64,000 nt of DNA, taken from assembly GCF_900996225.1 (NCBI RefSeq), contig NZ_CAAJGL010000134.1:186001-250000 (forward strand). The letters are read 5' to 3'. A program made the translations under genes and the position numbers. The notes under the pieces were generated by a model, which did not search any database, was not told the DNA's origin, and was given only the letters and a program-made list of their open reading frames with translations. Below are positions 35,090 through 44,640 of the stretch, one piece after another (positions within the stretch are counted from its first letter, which is position 1; each line of letters begins with the position of its first letter). The DNA comes from Paraburkholderia sp. BCC1884 (GTDB lineage Bacteria > Pseudomonadota > Gammaproteobacteria > Burkholderiales > Burkholderiaceae).

Positions 35090-36286
35090 CTACAGTGGCG
35101 CTTCGCCAGCGTGGCCGTCCTCGCCGGTCCCGTGTTCATGCTCTTGCTCATGAGCGAGGCGTGCATACGCTTCGATGATCGCCCGCGCCAGTTCCACACA
35201 GCTTAATGGCGCCGATCCTTCCGCCTTGTTGTTGATCGCGATCACCACGGGCTGGCCGGCCAGCGCATATCGCGCAGCCAGCTCGGCTAGCGAAGCGCGG
35301 GTTGGCGGGTCCTGGTCCACGAGCTGATTGAACGGCTCGTATTTCGCCTTCGCCTGTTCGTATTTGAAGCCGCCGTGCAAACTCCAGCGCACGATCAGCG
35401 GACCGGCCGGCTCGCCGTCGAGCAGCGCGAGCGCCGCCGCCTGGCGCAGCGGGTCGGGCATGCGCGCGTGAATTCCCACGCAATAACGCACGCCCGCCGT
35501 CTTCAGCGTGCGAATGAAGCGCGGCGTGAGCAGACTGCCGTCGCGGATCTCAATGGCGTAGCAGGGGCCTTCTGGCAACTCGGGTAGCGCCGCGAAAAAT
35601 TCCGCCAGCCGTTCGATGAACGCCGCCGGCTGCGCGAGCATCTGGTCCGGCAGCGGCGAAATCTGGAACACCAGCGCGCCGGCCTTCGTGCCGAGTCCTT
35701 CGAGGCAAGGCGTGACGAAATCGTCGATCGCCATTTGCGCGTTCAGAAAACACGGGTTCAGCGAAACCGGCTCGCCGCGTTCGGCGCGCACGGTGGCGTC
35801 GGTGATCGTCATCGGCGCTTTGACGATGAAGCGGAAGTGCTCCGGCACCTGCTGCGCGTAGCGCAGGTAGTCGGTGATCGTAAGCGCCTGATAAAACGAG
35901 CGGTCGATGCTAACCGTCTTCAGCAAGGGATGCGCGCCGTAGGCCGTGAGACCTTCGCGCGAGAGTTTGCTGTTGCTGTATTCGTCGCCGTAGACGATGC
36001 CGTTCCAGCCGGGAAACGACCATGTCGACGTGCCGAGGTGGATCTGCGGCGGCAGTTCGGCGGCGAGCGCCAGCAGTTCAGGTGAGGGTGGCGCGGCGAG
36101 AATGTCGCGGCTGCGGCGTTTTCTGGGCGCTTCGGTGTCGGCGGGAGGAGCCGCTGCTACCGCCTTTTCCGCCGTTGTCACCGCGGCCATCGGCATCCCG
36201 AACAGATCGAACTGCACGGCTTCGCCTTCAGCGCCGACCTCGCCGCTCACCGGCTGTTCAACTTCACTCGTCCCGCTCTGGTCCAT
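35090..36286 (-). CDS. DUF72 family protein (TIM-barrel, YecE-like)
   Basis: A 398-residue protein. The DUF72 domain begins near residue 80 with IHLGTSTWSFPGWNGIVY and continues with VSIDRSFYQALT, FRFIVKAPMTITDA and YAIEIRDGSLLTPRF. The N-terminal 75 residues are a low-complexity extension and the C-terminal 25 are His/Glu-rich. The family adopts a TIM barrel but has no firmly known activity. It is convergent with msrA. Confidence 0.88.
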   Translation of the reverse strand: MDQSGTSEVEQPVSGEVGAEGEAVQFDLFGMPMAAVTTAEKAVAAAPPADTEAPRKRRSRDILAAPPSPELLALAAELPPQIHLGTSTWSFPGWNGIVYGDEYSNSKLSREGLTAYGAHPLLKTVSIDRSFYQALTITDYLRYAQQVPEHFRFIVKAPMTITDATVRAERGEPVSLNPCFLNAQMAIDDFVTPCLEGLGTKAGALVFQISPLPDQMLAQPAAFIERLAEFFAALPELPEGPCYAIEIRDGSLLTPRFIRTLKTAGVRYCVGIHARMPDPLRQAAALALLDGEPAGPLIVRWSLHGGFKYEQAKAKYEPFNQLVDQDPPTRASLAELAARYALAGQPVVIAINNKAEGSAPLSCVELARAIIEAYARLAHEQEHEHGTGEDGHAGEAPL

Positions 36287-36357
36287 CGGTGTTCGGCCTG
36301 CTGTTCAAAGGTTGCGCCGCGTTCGTCCGCTCGTGCACGGCGCTGCGGCGCAACGTA

Positions 36358-37572
36358 TCACAGCGGTTTGTCGTACATATAGCGGCGCGACCACGGCAGG
36401 GTTTTCGCGCTGCGACCGGCTTTGCGGCACACCACCTGGTAGATCGAGACGTCGTCCGTTTCGAACGCATACGCACAACCGGCGAGGTACACGCGCCAGA
36501 TGCGGAATTTTTCGTCGTCGACCAGCTTGCGGGCTTCGTCCGCGCGGGCCTCGAAATTTTCCGCCCACAGATCCAACGTGTGCGCATAGTGACGGCGCAG
36601 GCTTTCGACGTCAACCGCTTCGAGCCCGCCACGCTGCATCGCTTCGAGCGCGAGGCCGATGTGCGGCAGCTCGCCGTCCGGGAACACATAGCGGTCGATG
36701 AACTCGCCGCCGCCCAATGCGGTTTCGCCGCTGTCCGAGTCGCTCGACGTAATGCCGTGGTTCATCGCGACGCCGTCGTCCACCAGCAGATCGTGGATTT
36801 TTTCGAAATAGCCCGGCAGATTCTTGCGGCCCACGTGTTCGAACATGCCGACACTCGTGATGCGATCGAATTGCCCTTGCACGTCGCGGTAATCCTGCAG
36901 ACGAATCTCGATCTGGCCTTCGAGGCCGGCCGCTTTCACCCGCGCGGTGGCGAGATCGAACTGGTTCTGCGAGAGCGTCACGCCCACGCACTTCGCGCCG
37001 AATTTCTGCGCCGCGCGCAGCACGAGCGCACCCCAGCCGCAACCGATGTCGAGCAGGCGCTGGCCGGGCTGCAACTGGATCTTCGTGAGGATGTGGTCGA
37101 TCTTCTTGATCTGCGCGGTGGCGAGATCTTCGTCGCCGTTCTCGAAGTAGGCGCACGAGTACACCATGTTCTCGTCGAGCCAGAGCTTGTAGAACTCGTT
37201 CGAGACATCGTAGTGATACTGGATCGCCTTCTTGTCCGACGCCTTCGAATGATTGAAGTAGCGTCGCACGCGCGCCAGCTTGCTCGCGCTCGTGACCGTG
37301 TTGCGCGCCAGCTGGTAGCCGATATTGATGATGTCCGACAGCTTGCCCTCGATGTCGATCTTGCCCTTCACGTAGGCCTCGCCGAGATTGTCGAGGCTCG
37401 GTTCGAGCAGATAGGGCAGCGCCGTGGCGCTTTTGACATGGAGCGTGACCTGAGGCGCGGCGAACTGCCCGAAGTCATGTTGCTGACCGTCCCACAGCAC
37501 GAGCCGTGCGGGCAAGTCAGCCTTGGTCTTTACCTCTTCCACCCACTGCGCCAGCTTCTTCTCCCAGAACAT
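36358..37572 (-). CDS. cfa: Cyclopropane-fatty-acyl-phospholipid synthase
   Basis: A 404-residue SAM-dependent enzyme that methylenates unsaturated acyl chains of membrane phospholipids. The SAM motif is LLDIGCGWGALVLRAA; HYDVSNEFYKLWLDENMVYS and SVGMFEHVGRKN are hallmark sequences. Length and N-terminal lipid-binding domain are normal. The ATG follows GGAGAGATC. Such genes are usually raised in stationary phase and acid stress. Confidence 0.94.
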   Translation of the reverse strand: MFWEKKLAQWVEEVKTKADLPARLVLWDGQQHDFGQFAAPQVTLHVKSATALPYLLEPSLDNLGEAYVKGKIDIEGKLSDIINIGYQLARNTVTSASKLARVRRYFNHSKASDKKAIQYHYDVSNEFYKLWLDENMVYSCAYFENGDEDLATAQIKKIDHILTKIQLQPGQRLLDIGCGWGALVLRAAQKFGAKCVGVTLSQNQFDLATARVKAAGLEGQIEIRLQDYRDVQGQFDRITSVGMFEHVGRKNLPGYFEKIHDLLVDDGVAMNHGITSSDSDSGETALGGGEFIDRYVFPDGELPHIGLALEAMQRGGLEAVDVESLRRHYAHTLDLWAENFEARADEARKLVDDEKFRIWRVYLAGCAYAFETDDVSIYQVVCRKAGRSAKTLPWSRRYMYDKPL

Positions 37573-37713
37573 GTGATCTCTCCGTGTCCGTTGAATTAGA
37601 GCAAAGCTTGTGTGGATCGCGGCCCGGCGCGGCGCAACTCCTATGCCGCGAGACGCGATCCAGCCGTCGCGCGCCGCTGCATTGGCAACGCGCTGGCGGC
37701 GTTGTATTGCGGT

Positions 37714-38355
37714 TCAAGGCGACAGACGGGAGATTTGCCAGTCGCTGTTTTCGCTTGAACGCGTGTAGAGCAGACGGTCGTGCAGACGCGACGGCCGGCC
37801 CTGCCAGAATTCGATTGCTTCAGGTACCAAACGATAGCCGCCCCAGTGCGGGGGACGCGGTGGTTGGTCGCCGTATTGCAGGCTGATTTCGCGTTCGCGT
37901 GTTTCGAGCTGCGAGCGGCTTTCAATTGGCTGACTTTGATTGGATGCCCAGGCGCCGATGCGCGAGCCGAGCGGCCGCGAGGCGAAGTAGGCATCGCTTT
38001 CTTCGGCACTCGTTTTGACGATGCGCCCCTCGACGCGCACCTGGCGCTCGAGTTCGATCCAGTAAAACAGCAGGCTGGCGTAAGGATTAGCGCCCAGTTC
38101 ACGGCCTTTGCGGCTTTCGTAATTGGTGAAGAACACAAAGCCGCGCTCGTCGACGCCTTTGATCAGGACGATGCGCGCCGACGGCCGGCCGCGCGTGTCG
38201 ACCGTGGCCAGCGTCATGGTATTCGGCTCGGGCAGCTGGGCGTCGACCGCCTGTTGAAACCACGCTTCGAACTGACGAAACGGGTCACGGTCGACATCGG
38301 CCATGTCCAGAGAACCCAGCGAATAGTTTTTTCGAAGTTCGGCGAGTGCAGTCAT
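37714..38355 (-). CDS. pdxH: Pyridoxamine/pyridoxine 5'-phosphate oxidase
   Basis: A 213-residue FMN enzyme that forms pyridoxal 5'-phosphate. It shows NTMTLATVDTRGRPSARIVLIKG, the FMN-binding GFVFFTNYESRKG, YWIELERQVRVEG and the C-terminal RLHDRLLYTRS...W region. Length is typical. It is upstream of, but 141 bases from, cfa on the same strand. Confidence 0.95.
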   Translation of the reverse strand: MTALAELRKNYSLGSLDMADVDRDPFRQFEAWFQQAVDAQLPEPNTMTLATVDTRGRPSARIVLIKGVDERGFVFFTNYESRKGRELGANPYASLLFYWIELERQVRVEGRIVKTSAEESDAYFASRPLGSRIGAWASNQSQPIESRSQLETREREISLQYGDQPPRPPHWGGYRLVPEAIEFWQGRPSRLHDRLLYTRSSENSDWQISRLSP

Positions 38356-38583
38356 GTTCTTATGCGAGCGCTACAGTCCGGCCAGTATAGCTAAGGCATG
38401 AATTTTTTGCCTGCAGCAAGGTCAAGGCCAGGCGCCGTTCGGGGCGCTTGTTGTCGAATTCGGACCGGCTGCCCGGCAACCTTTGTGGCGATGTGGATTA
38501 ACGCGTTCAGGCAAAATACGGGCAACGCATCCTCCGCGCGCTGCAATTTTCTGTTCCGCCTGTTTTCAACGAGCCCTGCCATC

Positions 38584-39429
38584 ATGTCCAGCACCACCGC
38601 GCAATCCGATCTTACTACCAGCCTCGATGGGAGTGATACCGCCGATCGCGCGCGGCGCTTCGGCGGAGTCGCCCGGCTGTATGGCGCGCCTGCGCTGGCT
38701 GCATTCGAAGGCGCGCATGTCGCGGTGATCGGTATCGGCGGGGTGGGCTCGTGGGTGGCCGAGGCGCTTGCGCGCAGCGCGGTCGGCACGCTCACGCTGA
38801 TCGATCTCGACAACGTCGCCGAGAGCAATACGAACCGGCAGATTCACGCGCTCGACGGCAACTATGGCAAGCCGAAGGTCGAAGCGATGGCCGAGCGCAT
38901 CGCCGCGATCAATCCGTATTGCGACGTGCGGCTGATCGAAGACTTCGTCGAGCCGGACAATTTCGCGGTGACGCTCGGCGGCGGCTTCGATTATGTGATC
39001 GATGCGATCGACAGCGTGCGCACCAAGACCGCGTTGATCGCGTGGTGCGTGGCAAAGAAACAGCCCTTGATCACGGTGGGCGGCGCGGGAGGTCAGCTCG
39101 ACCCGACGCGTATTCGCATCGACGATCTCGCGCTGACGATTCAGGACCCGTTGCTGTCGAAGGTGCGCGGGCAGTTGCGCAAATTGCACGGCTTTCCGCG
39201 TGGTCCGAAAGCCAGATTCAAGGTAAGCGCGGTGTATTCCGACGAGCCGCTGATTTACCCGGAAGCCGCTGCACAGGACATCGACGCAGCAGGTGAAGAC
39301 GTCACGTCGCCGTCGGCGCCCGCGGGGCCGGTCGGTTTGAACTGCGCGGGGTTTGGTTCGAGCGTGTGCGTGACGGCAAGCTTTGGCTTTGCCGCAGCCG
39401 CGCATGTGCTGCGGGCGCTGGCGAAGTAA
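38584..39429 (+). CDS. tcdA: tRNA threonylcarbamoyladenosine dehydratase
   Basis: A 281-residue E1-like enzyme (CsdL/TcdA) that cyclises t6A in tRNA to ct6A using ATP. ATP-site motif VAVIGIGGVGSWVAEALARS, then LIDLDNVAESNTNRQ and FDYVIDAIDSVRTK. I use the ATG at 38584, which starts the protein shortly before the conserved RRFGGVARLYG; an upstream ATG at 38398 would add 62 atypical residues. It is divergent from pdxH. Confidence 0.9.
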   Translation: MSSTTAQSDLTTSLDGSDTADRARRFGGVARLYGAPALAAFEGAHVAVIGIGGVGSWVAEALARSAVGTLTLIDLDNVAESNTNRQIHALDGNYGKPKVEAMAERIAAINPYCDVRLIEDFVEPDNFAVTLGGGFDYVIDAIDSVRTKTALIAWCVAKKQPLITVGGAGGQLDPTRIRIDDLALTIQDPLLSKVRGQLRKLHGFPRGPKARFKVSAVYSDEPLIYPEAAAQDIDAAGEDVTSPSAPAGPVGLNCAGFGSSVCVTASFGFAAAAHVLRALAK

Positions 39430-39481
39430 TCGGGCAGTGTGGCCGCCGCGCACGCAGCGGCCACACCTCACGAGACGCGGT

Positions 39482-40330
39482 TTAGAACAGCGACGCGCTC
39501 AACTTACGCCGCCATTGCGACACCAGTTCCGGCTGATGGGCGGCGAGATCGAACACCGACAACATCGTCTTGCGGCCGATATCCTCGCGGAAGCTGCGAT
39601 CGCGTTGCACGATCGTGAGCAGTTGCTCCAGCGCGCCCTCGTATTTGCGGCGAGCAATGAACGCGCTGGCCAGATCGAAACGCGCTTCGAGGTCTTCCGG
39701 ATTCGCGGCAACCCTGGCTTCGAGCGCGTCCGTAGGCGGTAGATCCGCAGCCGCATCCACGGCGTCGAGCCGTGTCTTGATCGCGTTGAAGCGGGCGTCG
39801 ATCCCTTGCGTGGTTTTCGGCGACAACAAATCGACTTCGTTGCGGGCTTCGTCGATACGATTGTCTTCGAGCAGCATCTCGATGCGGTCCATCCGGGCTT
39901 CGTCGAAGCCCGGGTCGTAGGCGAGAGCGGCCTGCAGCGCGTCGTACGCGTCGTCGCGTCGGCCCTCGGCCAGCGCGGTGTGCGCTTCGAGACGCGCGGC
40001 GTCGGCACCTTGCGGCACGAGTCGCTCGATGAACTCGCGCAACTGACCTTCAGGCAGCACGCCGATGAACTGGTCGACCGGCCGGCCGTCGGCAAAAGCG
40101 ATGACGTGCGGAATGCTGCGCACCTGGAAGTGCCCGGCGAGCTCCTGATTCTCGTCTACGTTCACCTTCACCAGCTTCCATTTGCCGGCGGCTTCGGCTT
40201 CGAGCTTTTCCAGCATCGGACCGAGCGTCTTGCATGGGCCGCACCAGGGCGCCCAGAAATCGACCAGCACGGGGGCCAGTGTCGACGCCGCGATGACGTC
40301 CTGTTCGAAAGTGGCCAGAGTGGTGTCCAT
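39482..40330 (-). CDS. Thioredoxin-TPR co-chaperone, CnoX/YbbN-like
   Basis: A 282-residue protein with an N-terminal thioredoxin domain (active site WAPWCGPCKTLGP near residue 30) and C-terminal tetratricopeptide-like helices. In E. coli the homologue protects unfolded proteins under bleach stress and hands them to DnaK or GroEL. Here the full CGPC pair is kept, so it may also reduce disulfides. AGGAC precedes the ATG at 40330. Confidence 0.88.
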   Translation of the reverse strand: MDTTLATFEQDVIAASTLAPVLVDFWAPWCGPCKTLGPMLEKLEAEAAGKWKLVKVNVDENQELAGHFQVRSIPHVIAFADGRPVDQFIGVLPEGQLREFIERLVPQGADAARLEAHTALAEGRRDDAYDALQAALAYDPGFDEARMDRIEMLLEDNRIDEARNEVDLLSPKTTQGIDARFNAIKTRLDAVDAAADLPPTDALEARVAANPEDLEARFDLASAFIARRKYEGALEQLLTIVQRDRSFREDIGRKTMLSVFDLAAHQPELVSQWRRKLSASLF

Positions 40331-40458
40331 TGCGTCCTCGTCGATAAAAACGGTTTGCCGACTATATGGGGCCGAAGAGCAGCGATTCAATGCGGCTCAA
40401 GCGCACGTGCGGCGCGCCGCGGGTTCTCGTGCTTCCGTGCCTTCCTGATTCTTCGAGC

Positions 40459-41334
40459 TTATTTCCTTTGCGGCAGCGGAATCCATTCGGATTCGCCCGG
40501 TACTTTGCCCATTTCCTGGTGGGTCCAGGCAAGCTTGGCGGCTTCGATCTTCTCGCGCGAACTGGCGACGAAATTCCACTCGATAAAGCGCTCGCCGTCC
40601 AGCTTCTCGCCGCCGAGCAACATCGCGCGCGCGCCGTTGGTGCTCGCGAGCGTTACCGTTTCGTCGAGTGCCAGCACGGCCATCTGTCCGACTTCGAGCG
40701 GTGTGCCGTCGATTTCCAGATCGCCGTCCACCAGATACACGCCGCGCTCCTCGTGTTCCGGTTCGAGCGCGAAGGCGCCGCCGGGCGCGAATTCCGCAGC
40801 CACATACAGCGTGCCCGAGAAGGTCACGACCGGCGAGGTTTCGCCGAAGGCCGTGCCCGCGATCACGCGCAGCGTCACGCCATTGCGCTCCACGACCGGC
40901 AGCGTTTGCGCCGCGTGATGGGCGAACGACGGTTCGATGTCTTCGTCGTCGAGCGGCAGTGCGACCCAGGTTTGAATGCCGTGCATGGTCAGCCCGCTCG
41001 CGCGGTCTTCGTCGGGCGTGCGTTCCGAGTGGACGATGCCGCGCCCCGCGGTCATCCAGTTGACGTCGCCGGGGACGATTTTCTGCGCCGAACCGATGCT
41101 GTCGCGATGCATCACCGAGCCTTCGAACAGGTAGGTCACCGTGGCAAGGCCGATATGCGGATGGGGGCGCACATCGAGGCCGATGCCCGGTTCCAGCGTG
41201 GCAGGGCCCATGTGATCGAAGAAGATGAACGGTCCGATCAGGCGCGCGGCCATGGCGGGCAGCACGCGTCGCACCGTCAGACTGCCGACGTCGCGCAAAT
41301 GCGGTTTGAGGACTGCTTTGATCGAAGAAGACAT
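40459..41334 (-). CDS. Pirin family protein
   Basis: A 291-residue bicupin protein. The N-terminal pirin motif includes FIFFDHMGPATL and DVRPHPHIGLATVTYLFEG, with the metal-ligand histidines, then MTAGRGIVHSER. Bacterial pirins often act as quercetinase-like dioxygenases or redox regulators; the substrate here is unknown. The start at 41334 has no strong alternative. It is divergent from the exporter gene. Confidence 0.9.
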   Translation of the reverse strand: MSSSIKAVLKPHLRDVGSLTVRRVLPAMAARLIGPFIFFDHMGPATLEPGIGLDVRPHPHIGLATVTYLFEGSVMHRDSIGSAQKIVPGDVNWMTAGRGIVHSERTPDEDRASGLTMHGIQTWVALPLDDEDIEPSFAHHAAQTLPVVERNGVTLRVIAGTAFGETSPVVTFSGTLYVAAEFAPGGAFALEPEHEERGVYLVDGDLEIDGTPLEVGQMAVLALDETVTLASTNGARAMLLGGEKLDGERFIEWNFVASSREKIEAAKLAWTHQEMGKVPGESEWIPLPQRK

Positions 41335-41514
41335 GGGACGGCTCGACTGGAATAGTGGGTAGGGATTTGGCTGAATGGACGATTCTACTGCGGAGGGCGT
41401 GATGGCGACGGCTCGGCGTCCGCCCGCACGCCAGGATTGCGTAGCGCGTACGCGCCGCTTGCCGTACGGCCCTCCGTTAAACTGCCGGCTTGAATAATCA
41501 ATCGGAGACACGGG

Positions 41515-42405
41515 ATGTCCCCCAAGGATTTGCTGCTCGCGCTGATTGTGGTCCTGGCTTGGGGCGTCAATTTCGTCGTGATCAAAGTGGGTTTGCATGG
41601 CGTGCCGCCCATGCTGCTCGGCGCGTTGCGCTTCGGGCTCGCCGCCGTGCCGGCGGTGTTTTTCGTCAAGCGGCCTGATTTGCCGTGGCGCTGGCTGCTC
41701 GCGTACGGCGCGACGATTTCATTCGGCCAGTTCGTGTTTCTGTTCTCGGCGATGTCGGTCGGCATGCCTGCGGGGCTCGCGTCGCTGGTGCTGCAGGCGC
41801 AGGCGTTTTTCACGCTGATCCTGGCGGCCGCGTTTTTGCACGAGCGGTTTCGCTTGCCGAATGTCGTGGGCCTGCTGATCGCCGCATGCGGTCTCGCGGT
41901 GATCGGCCTGCAAGGCGGTCACGCGATGACGCTTGCCGGTTTCGTCCTCACGTTGTGCGCGGCGTGTTCATGGGCGCTGGGCAATATCGTTACGAAGAAG
42001 ATCGGCAAGGTGGGTAAGGTCGATCTGGTTGGACTGGTGGTGTGGGGCAGTCTGATTCCGCCGCTGCCGTTTCTGGCGTTGTCGTTTGCGTTCGAGGGGC
42101 CGCAGCGGATCGTCGCAGCACTCGCCGGCATCAGTGTGACGTCGATTCTTGCGATCGTGTATCTGGCCTTTATCGCGACGTTGATCGGCTACGGGCTGTG
42201 GAGTCGTCTGCTGTCGCGCTATCCCGCGAGCCAGGTCGCGCCCTTTTCGTTGCTGGTGCCGATCATCGGGCTGGCGTCCGCATCGCTGTTTCTCGACGAA
42301 CGTTTGTCCGGGGCGCAGGTCGTCGGTGCGTTGCTGGTGATGGCGGGTCTTGCCGTGAATGTGTTCGGCGGCTGGCTCGTGCAGCGCTTGTCACCGGCGC
42401 GCTAG
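41515..42405 (+). CDS. EamA/DMT-family exporter
   Basis: A 296-residue membrane protein with ten predicted helices in two EamA repeats. LIVVLAWGVNFVVIKVGL at the N-terminus and the second-half SRYPASQVAPFSLLVPIIGL recall E. coli EamA, an exporter of O-acetylserine and cysteine. That substrate is only a guess from resemblance. TCGGAGACACGGG precedes the ATG. Confidence 0.88.
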   Translation: MSPKDLLLALIVVLAWGVNFVVIKVGLHGVPPMLLGALRFGLAAVPAVFFVKRPDLPWRWLLAYGATISFGQFVFLFSAMSVGMPAGLASLVLQAQAFFTLILAAAFLHERFRLPNVVGLLIAACGLAVIGLQGGHAMTLAGFVLTLCAACSWALGNIVTKKIGKVGKVDLVGLVVWGSLIPPLPFLALSFAFEGPQRIVAALAGISVTSILAIVYLAFIATLIGYGLWSRLLSRYPASQVAPFSLLVPIIGLASASLFLDERLSGAQVVGALLVMAGLAVNVFGGWLVQRLSPAR

Positions 42406-42434
42406 GTGATGGGCGCCGGGCGCTGAACCGGGAT

Positions 42435-42461
42435 AAAAAACGGCCGCGTCGAGCGGCCGTT
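42435..42461 (-). terminator. Intrinsic terminator of the tsaE-amiC operon
   Basis: AACGGCCGC and GCGGCCGTT enclose a 5-base loop. The A-tract on the plus-strand left side becomes the T-tract for minus-strand transcription, so it should end the amiC transcript. It may also stop the convergent exporter transcript. Confidence 0.8.
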
Positions 42462-42491
42462 CCCGTTTGCGTCGCGTGACACGTCCACGCG

Positions 42492-44081
42492 TCACGTCAT
42501 GCGGTTTTTTGCCAACGGCGGGTTTGCCGCGAAATAGCGTTTGATGCCGTTCATGATCGCGTCGGCCATCTTGTCGCGATAGGCGTCGTCGTTCAGGTGG
42601 CGCTCTTCGTCCGGGTTGCTGATGAAGGCGGTCTCCACCAGGATCGACGGAATGTCCGGCGCCTTCAGCACGGCAAACCCGGCCTGTTCGACCGAGCCCT
42701 TGTGCAGCTTGTTGATGCCGCCGATTTCCTTCAGCACGAAATTGCCGTAGCGCATCGAATCGCGAATCTGCGCGGTGGTCGACATATCGAACAGCGCACG
42801 GTTGACCGTGGCATCGGCGGATTTGATGTTGATGCCGCCGATCTGATCCGACGAGTTTTCCTTGTTCGCCATCCAGCGCGCCGCGGCGCTGGTCGCGCCG
42901 TGCTCGGACAGTGCGAACACCGACGAGCCCTTGGCGTCGGGCGTGGTGAAGGCGTCCGCGTGGATCGATACGAACAGGTCCGCGCCGACGCGCCGCGCCT
43001 TCTGCACGCGCACGTTCAGCGGCACGAAGAAGTCGGCGTCGCGCGTCATCATGGCGCGCATGTTCGGCTGCGCGTCGATCTTCACGCGCAGCTTCTTGGC
43101 GATGTCGAGTGCGACGTGCTTCTCGTACGTGCCCGAGGCGCCAATCGCGCCAGGGTCTTCGCCGCCGTGACCCGGATCGATCGCGACAGTCAGCAGGCGC
43201 ACCGTGTTGCTCTTGCCGGACTTGGGCGTGCTGAACGCGTAGGTGTCGTCGCCGTCGTCGTCGCCACCGAGATTGCTGCCGCTGGTGCCGGGACTGCCGC
43301 CCTTGTTGCGTGCGATCGCGGTGGGCGGCGCCACGGGCGTAGGCGGTGTGGTCTGCCTGCCGATGACCGGCGGGGCCGGCGTAGGTGCGACATGCACTGG
43401 CGGGCGTGGCACTCCGCTCGACGAACCGCCGCCACCGCCGCCGTTCTGCGCATAGCGCTCGAAGAACGCCTCGCTATTGTCGGCGCTCGGCGGCGTGGTG
43501 CCGGGGCCGCTCAAAGTGGCCGGCGGCGCGTTGTTCTCGTTGAGCGTCTGCTGCTTGTGCTCGGTCTGCGCGAGCAGGTCCATCAGCGGATCGGGCGCGA
43601 CGGCCGGATACAGATCGAACACCAGCCGGTACTTGTACGCGCCGACCGGCGGCAGCGTGAACACCTGGGGCTTCACCGAGCCCTTCAGGTCGAACACCAT
43701 CCGCACCACGTGCGGCTGATACTGCCCGACCCGCACCGACGAAATCTGCGGATCGTTCGGCGTGATCTTCGAGACCAGATCCTTGAGCGCCTGATCGAGA
43801 TCGAGGCCGCTCAGGTCGACCACCAACCGGTCCGGTCCCTGCAACAGTTGCTGGGCGTTTTGCAGCGGCTGATCGGATTCGATCGTGACTCGCGTGTAGT
43901 CGCGTGCCGGCCAGACCCGCACGCCGAGCACCGAGCTGGCCCACGCGAGACGCGGCGCGACCAGCCCGAGCACCAGCGTGGACGCGCCTGCGCGCAGAAT
44001 CTGCCGACGCCGCCAGTTGTGCGTGGCGGTAGCCGCCGATTCGATCGAGCGGAACGGTTTGATCAACATCTTTCGAGACAT
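42492..44081 (-). CDS. amiC: N-acetylmuramoyl-L-alanine amidase, periplasmic
   Basis: A 529-residue cell-separation amidase. It has a twin-arginine signal (NWRRRQILRAG), an AMIN domain (about residues 45-145) for septal targeting, a Pro/Gly/Ser-rich linker, and a C-terminal zinc amidase domain (VAIDPGHGGEDPGAIG, SIHADA, VETAFISNPDEE). It cuts peptide stems from septal peptidoglycan. AGGAAAGGC precedes the ATG at 44081, which lies inside the tsaE end, so translation is coupled. The linker (about 150-290) is unusually long. Confidence 0.92.
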   Translation of the reverse strand: MSRKMLIKPFRSIESAATATHNWRRRQILRAGASTLVLGLVAPRLAWASSVLGVRVWPARDYTRVTIESDQPLQNAQQLLQGPDRLVVDLSGLDLDQALKDLVSKITPNDPQISSVRVGQYQPHVVRMVFDLKGSVKPQVFTLPPVGAYKYRLVFDLYPAVAPDPLMDLLAQTEHKQQTLNENNAPPATLSGPGTTPPSADNSEAFFERYAQNGGGGGGSSSGVPRPPVHVAPTPAPPVIGRQTTPPTPVAPPTAIARNKGGSPGTSGSNLGGDDDGDDTYAFSTPKSGKSNTVRLLTVAIDPGHGGEDPGAIGASGTYEKHVALDIAKKLRVKIDAQPNMRAMMTRDADFFVPLNVRVQKARRVGADLFVSIHADAFTTPDAKGSSVFALSEHGATSAAARWMANKENSSDQIGGINIKSADATVNRALFDMSTTAQIRDSMRYGNFVLKEIGGINKLHKGSVEQAGFAVLKAPDIPSILVETAFISNPDEERHLNDDAYRDKMADAIMNGIKRYFAANPPLAKNRMT

Positions 44082-44623
44082 GCCTTTCCTGATTCGCTGT
44101 ATGCCCGTGCGACGAGTACGCGGCCGTCGCCCTCGTGGTCCAGGTCGAGCGAGAAGACGAGATCCGGCACGCCTAGCAGACGCCCCGCGCGTTGCGGCCA
44201 TTCGACGAGGCAGACGGCGCCGCTGTCGAAGTACTCGCGAAAGCCTGCATCGGCCCATTCGGCCGGATCGGTGAATCTGTACAGATCGAAGTGATAGAGC
44301 GCGAGTTCCCCGGCGGGGCGTTCGAGCACGTACGGTTCGACCAGTGTGTAAGTGGGACTGCGTACGCGGCCAGCGTGGCCGAGGCCGCGCAGGGTGGCGC
44401 GCACGAGGGTGGTTTTGCCGGCGCCGAGATCGCCGACGAGTTGAACCTGCAGTCCGTGAAACGCATTGCCGTCGGCGCCCAGTGCCGTTTCGCGCACGCT
44501 TTCGATCGCTTGCGCGAAGCGCTCGCCGAACGCGTGAGTGGCGGCCTCGTCCGCGAGCGCGAAAGTGCGTTCGAGCAGGAGATTGGCGGGCGGAGGAATT
44601 GCGTGATCGGGATTGACAGGCAT
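44063..44623 (-). CDS. tsaE: tRNA N6-adenosine threonylcarbamoyltransferase complex ATPase TsaE
   Basis: A 186-residue P-loop protein needed for t6A37 modification with TsaB, TsaC and TsaD. Walker A is VGDLGAGKTTLVRATLRGLG, followed by VRSPTYTLVEPY and YHFDLYRFTDPAEW. The start at 44623 is 17 bases from the divergent queG start. Its 3' end overlaps amiC by 19 bases, an order common in proteobacteria (tsaE-amidase). Confidence 0.93.
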   Translation of the reverse strand: MPVNPDHAIPPPANLLLERTFALADEAATHAFGERFAQAIESVRETALGADGNAFHGLQVQLVGDLGAGKTTLVRATLRGLGHAGRVRSPTYTLVEPYVLERPAGELALYHFDLYRFTDPAEWADAGFREYFDSGAVCLVEWPQRAGRLLGVPDLVFSLDLDHEGDGRVLVARAYSESGKACLERC

Positions 44624-44640
44624 TCTCGTAAAATGGCGTG

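Noticed and set aside
36022..37599. Long plus-strand frame opposite cfa and DUF72 genes
   Set aside because: Antisense to two recognised proteins; translation has no recognisable domain.
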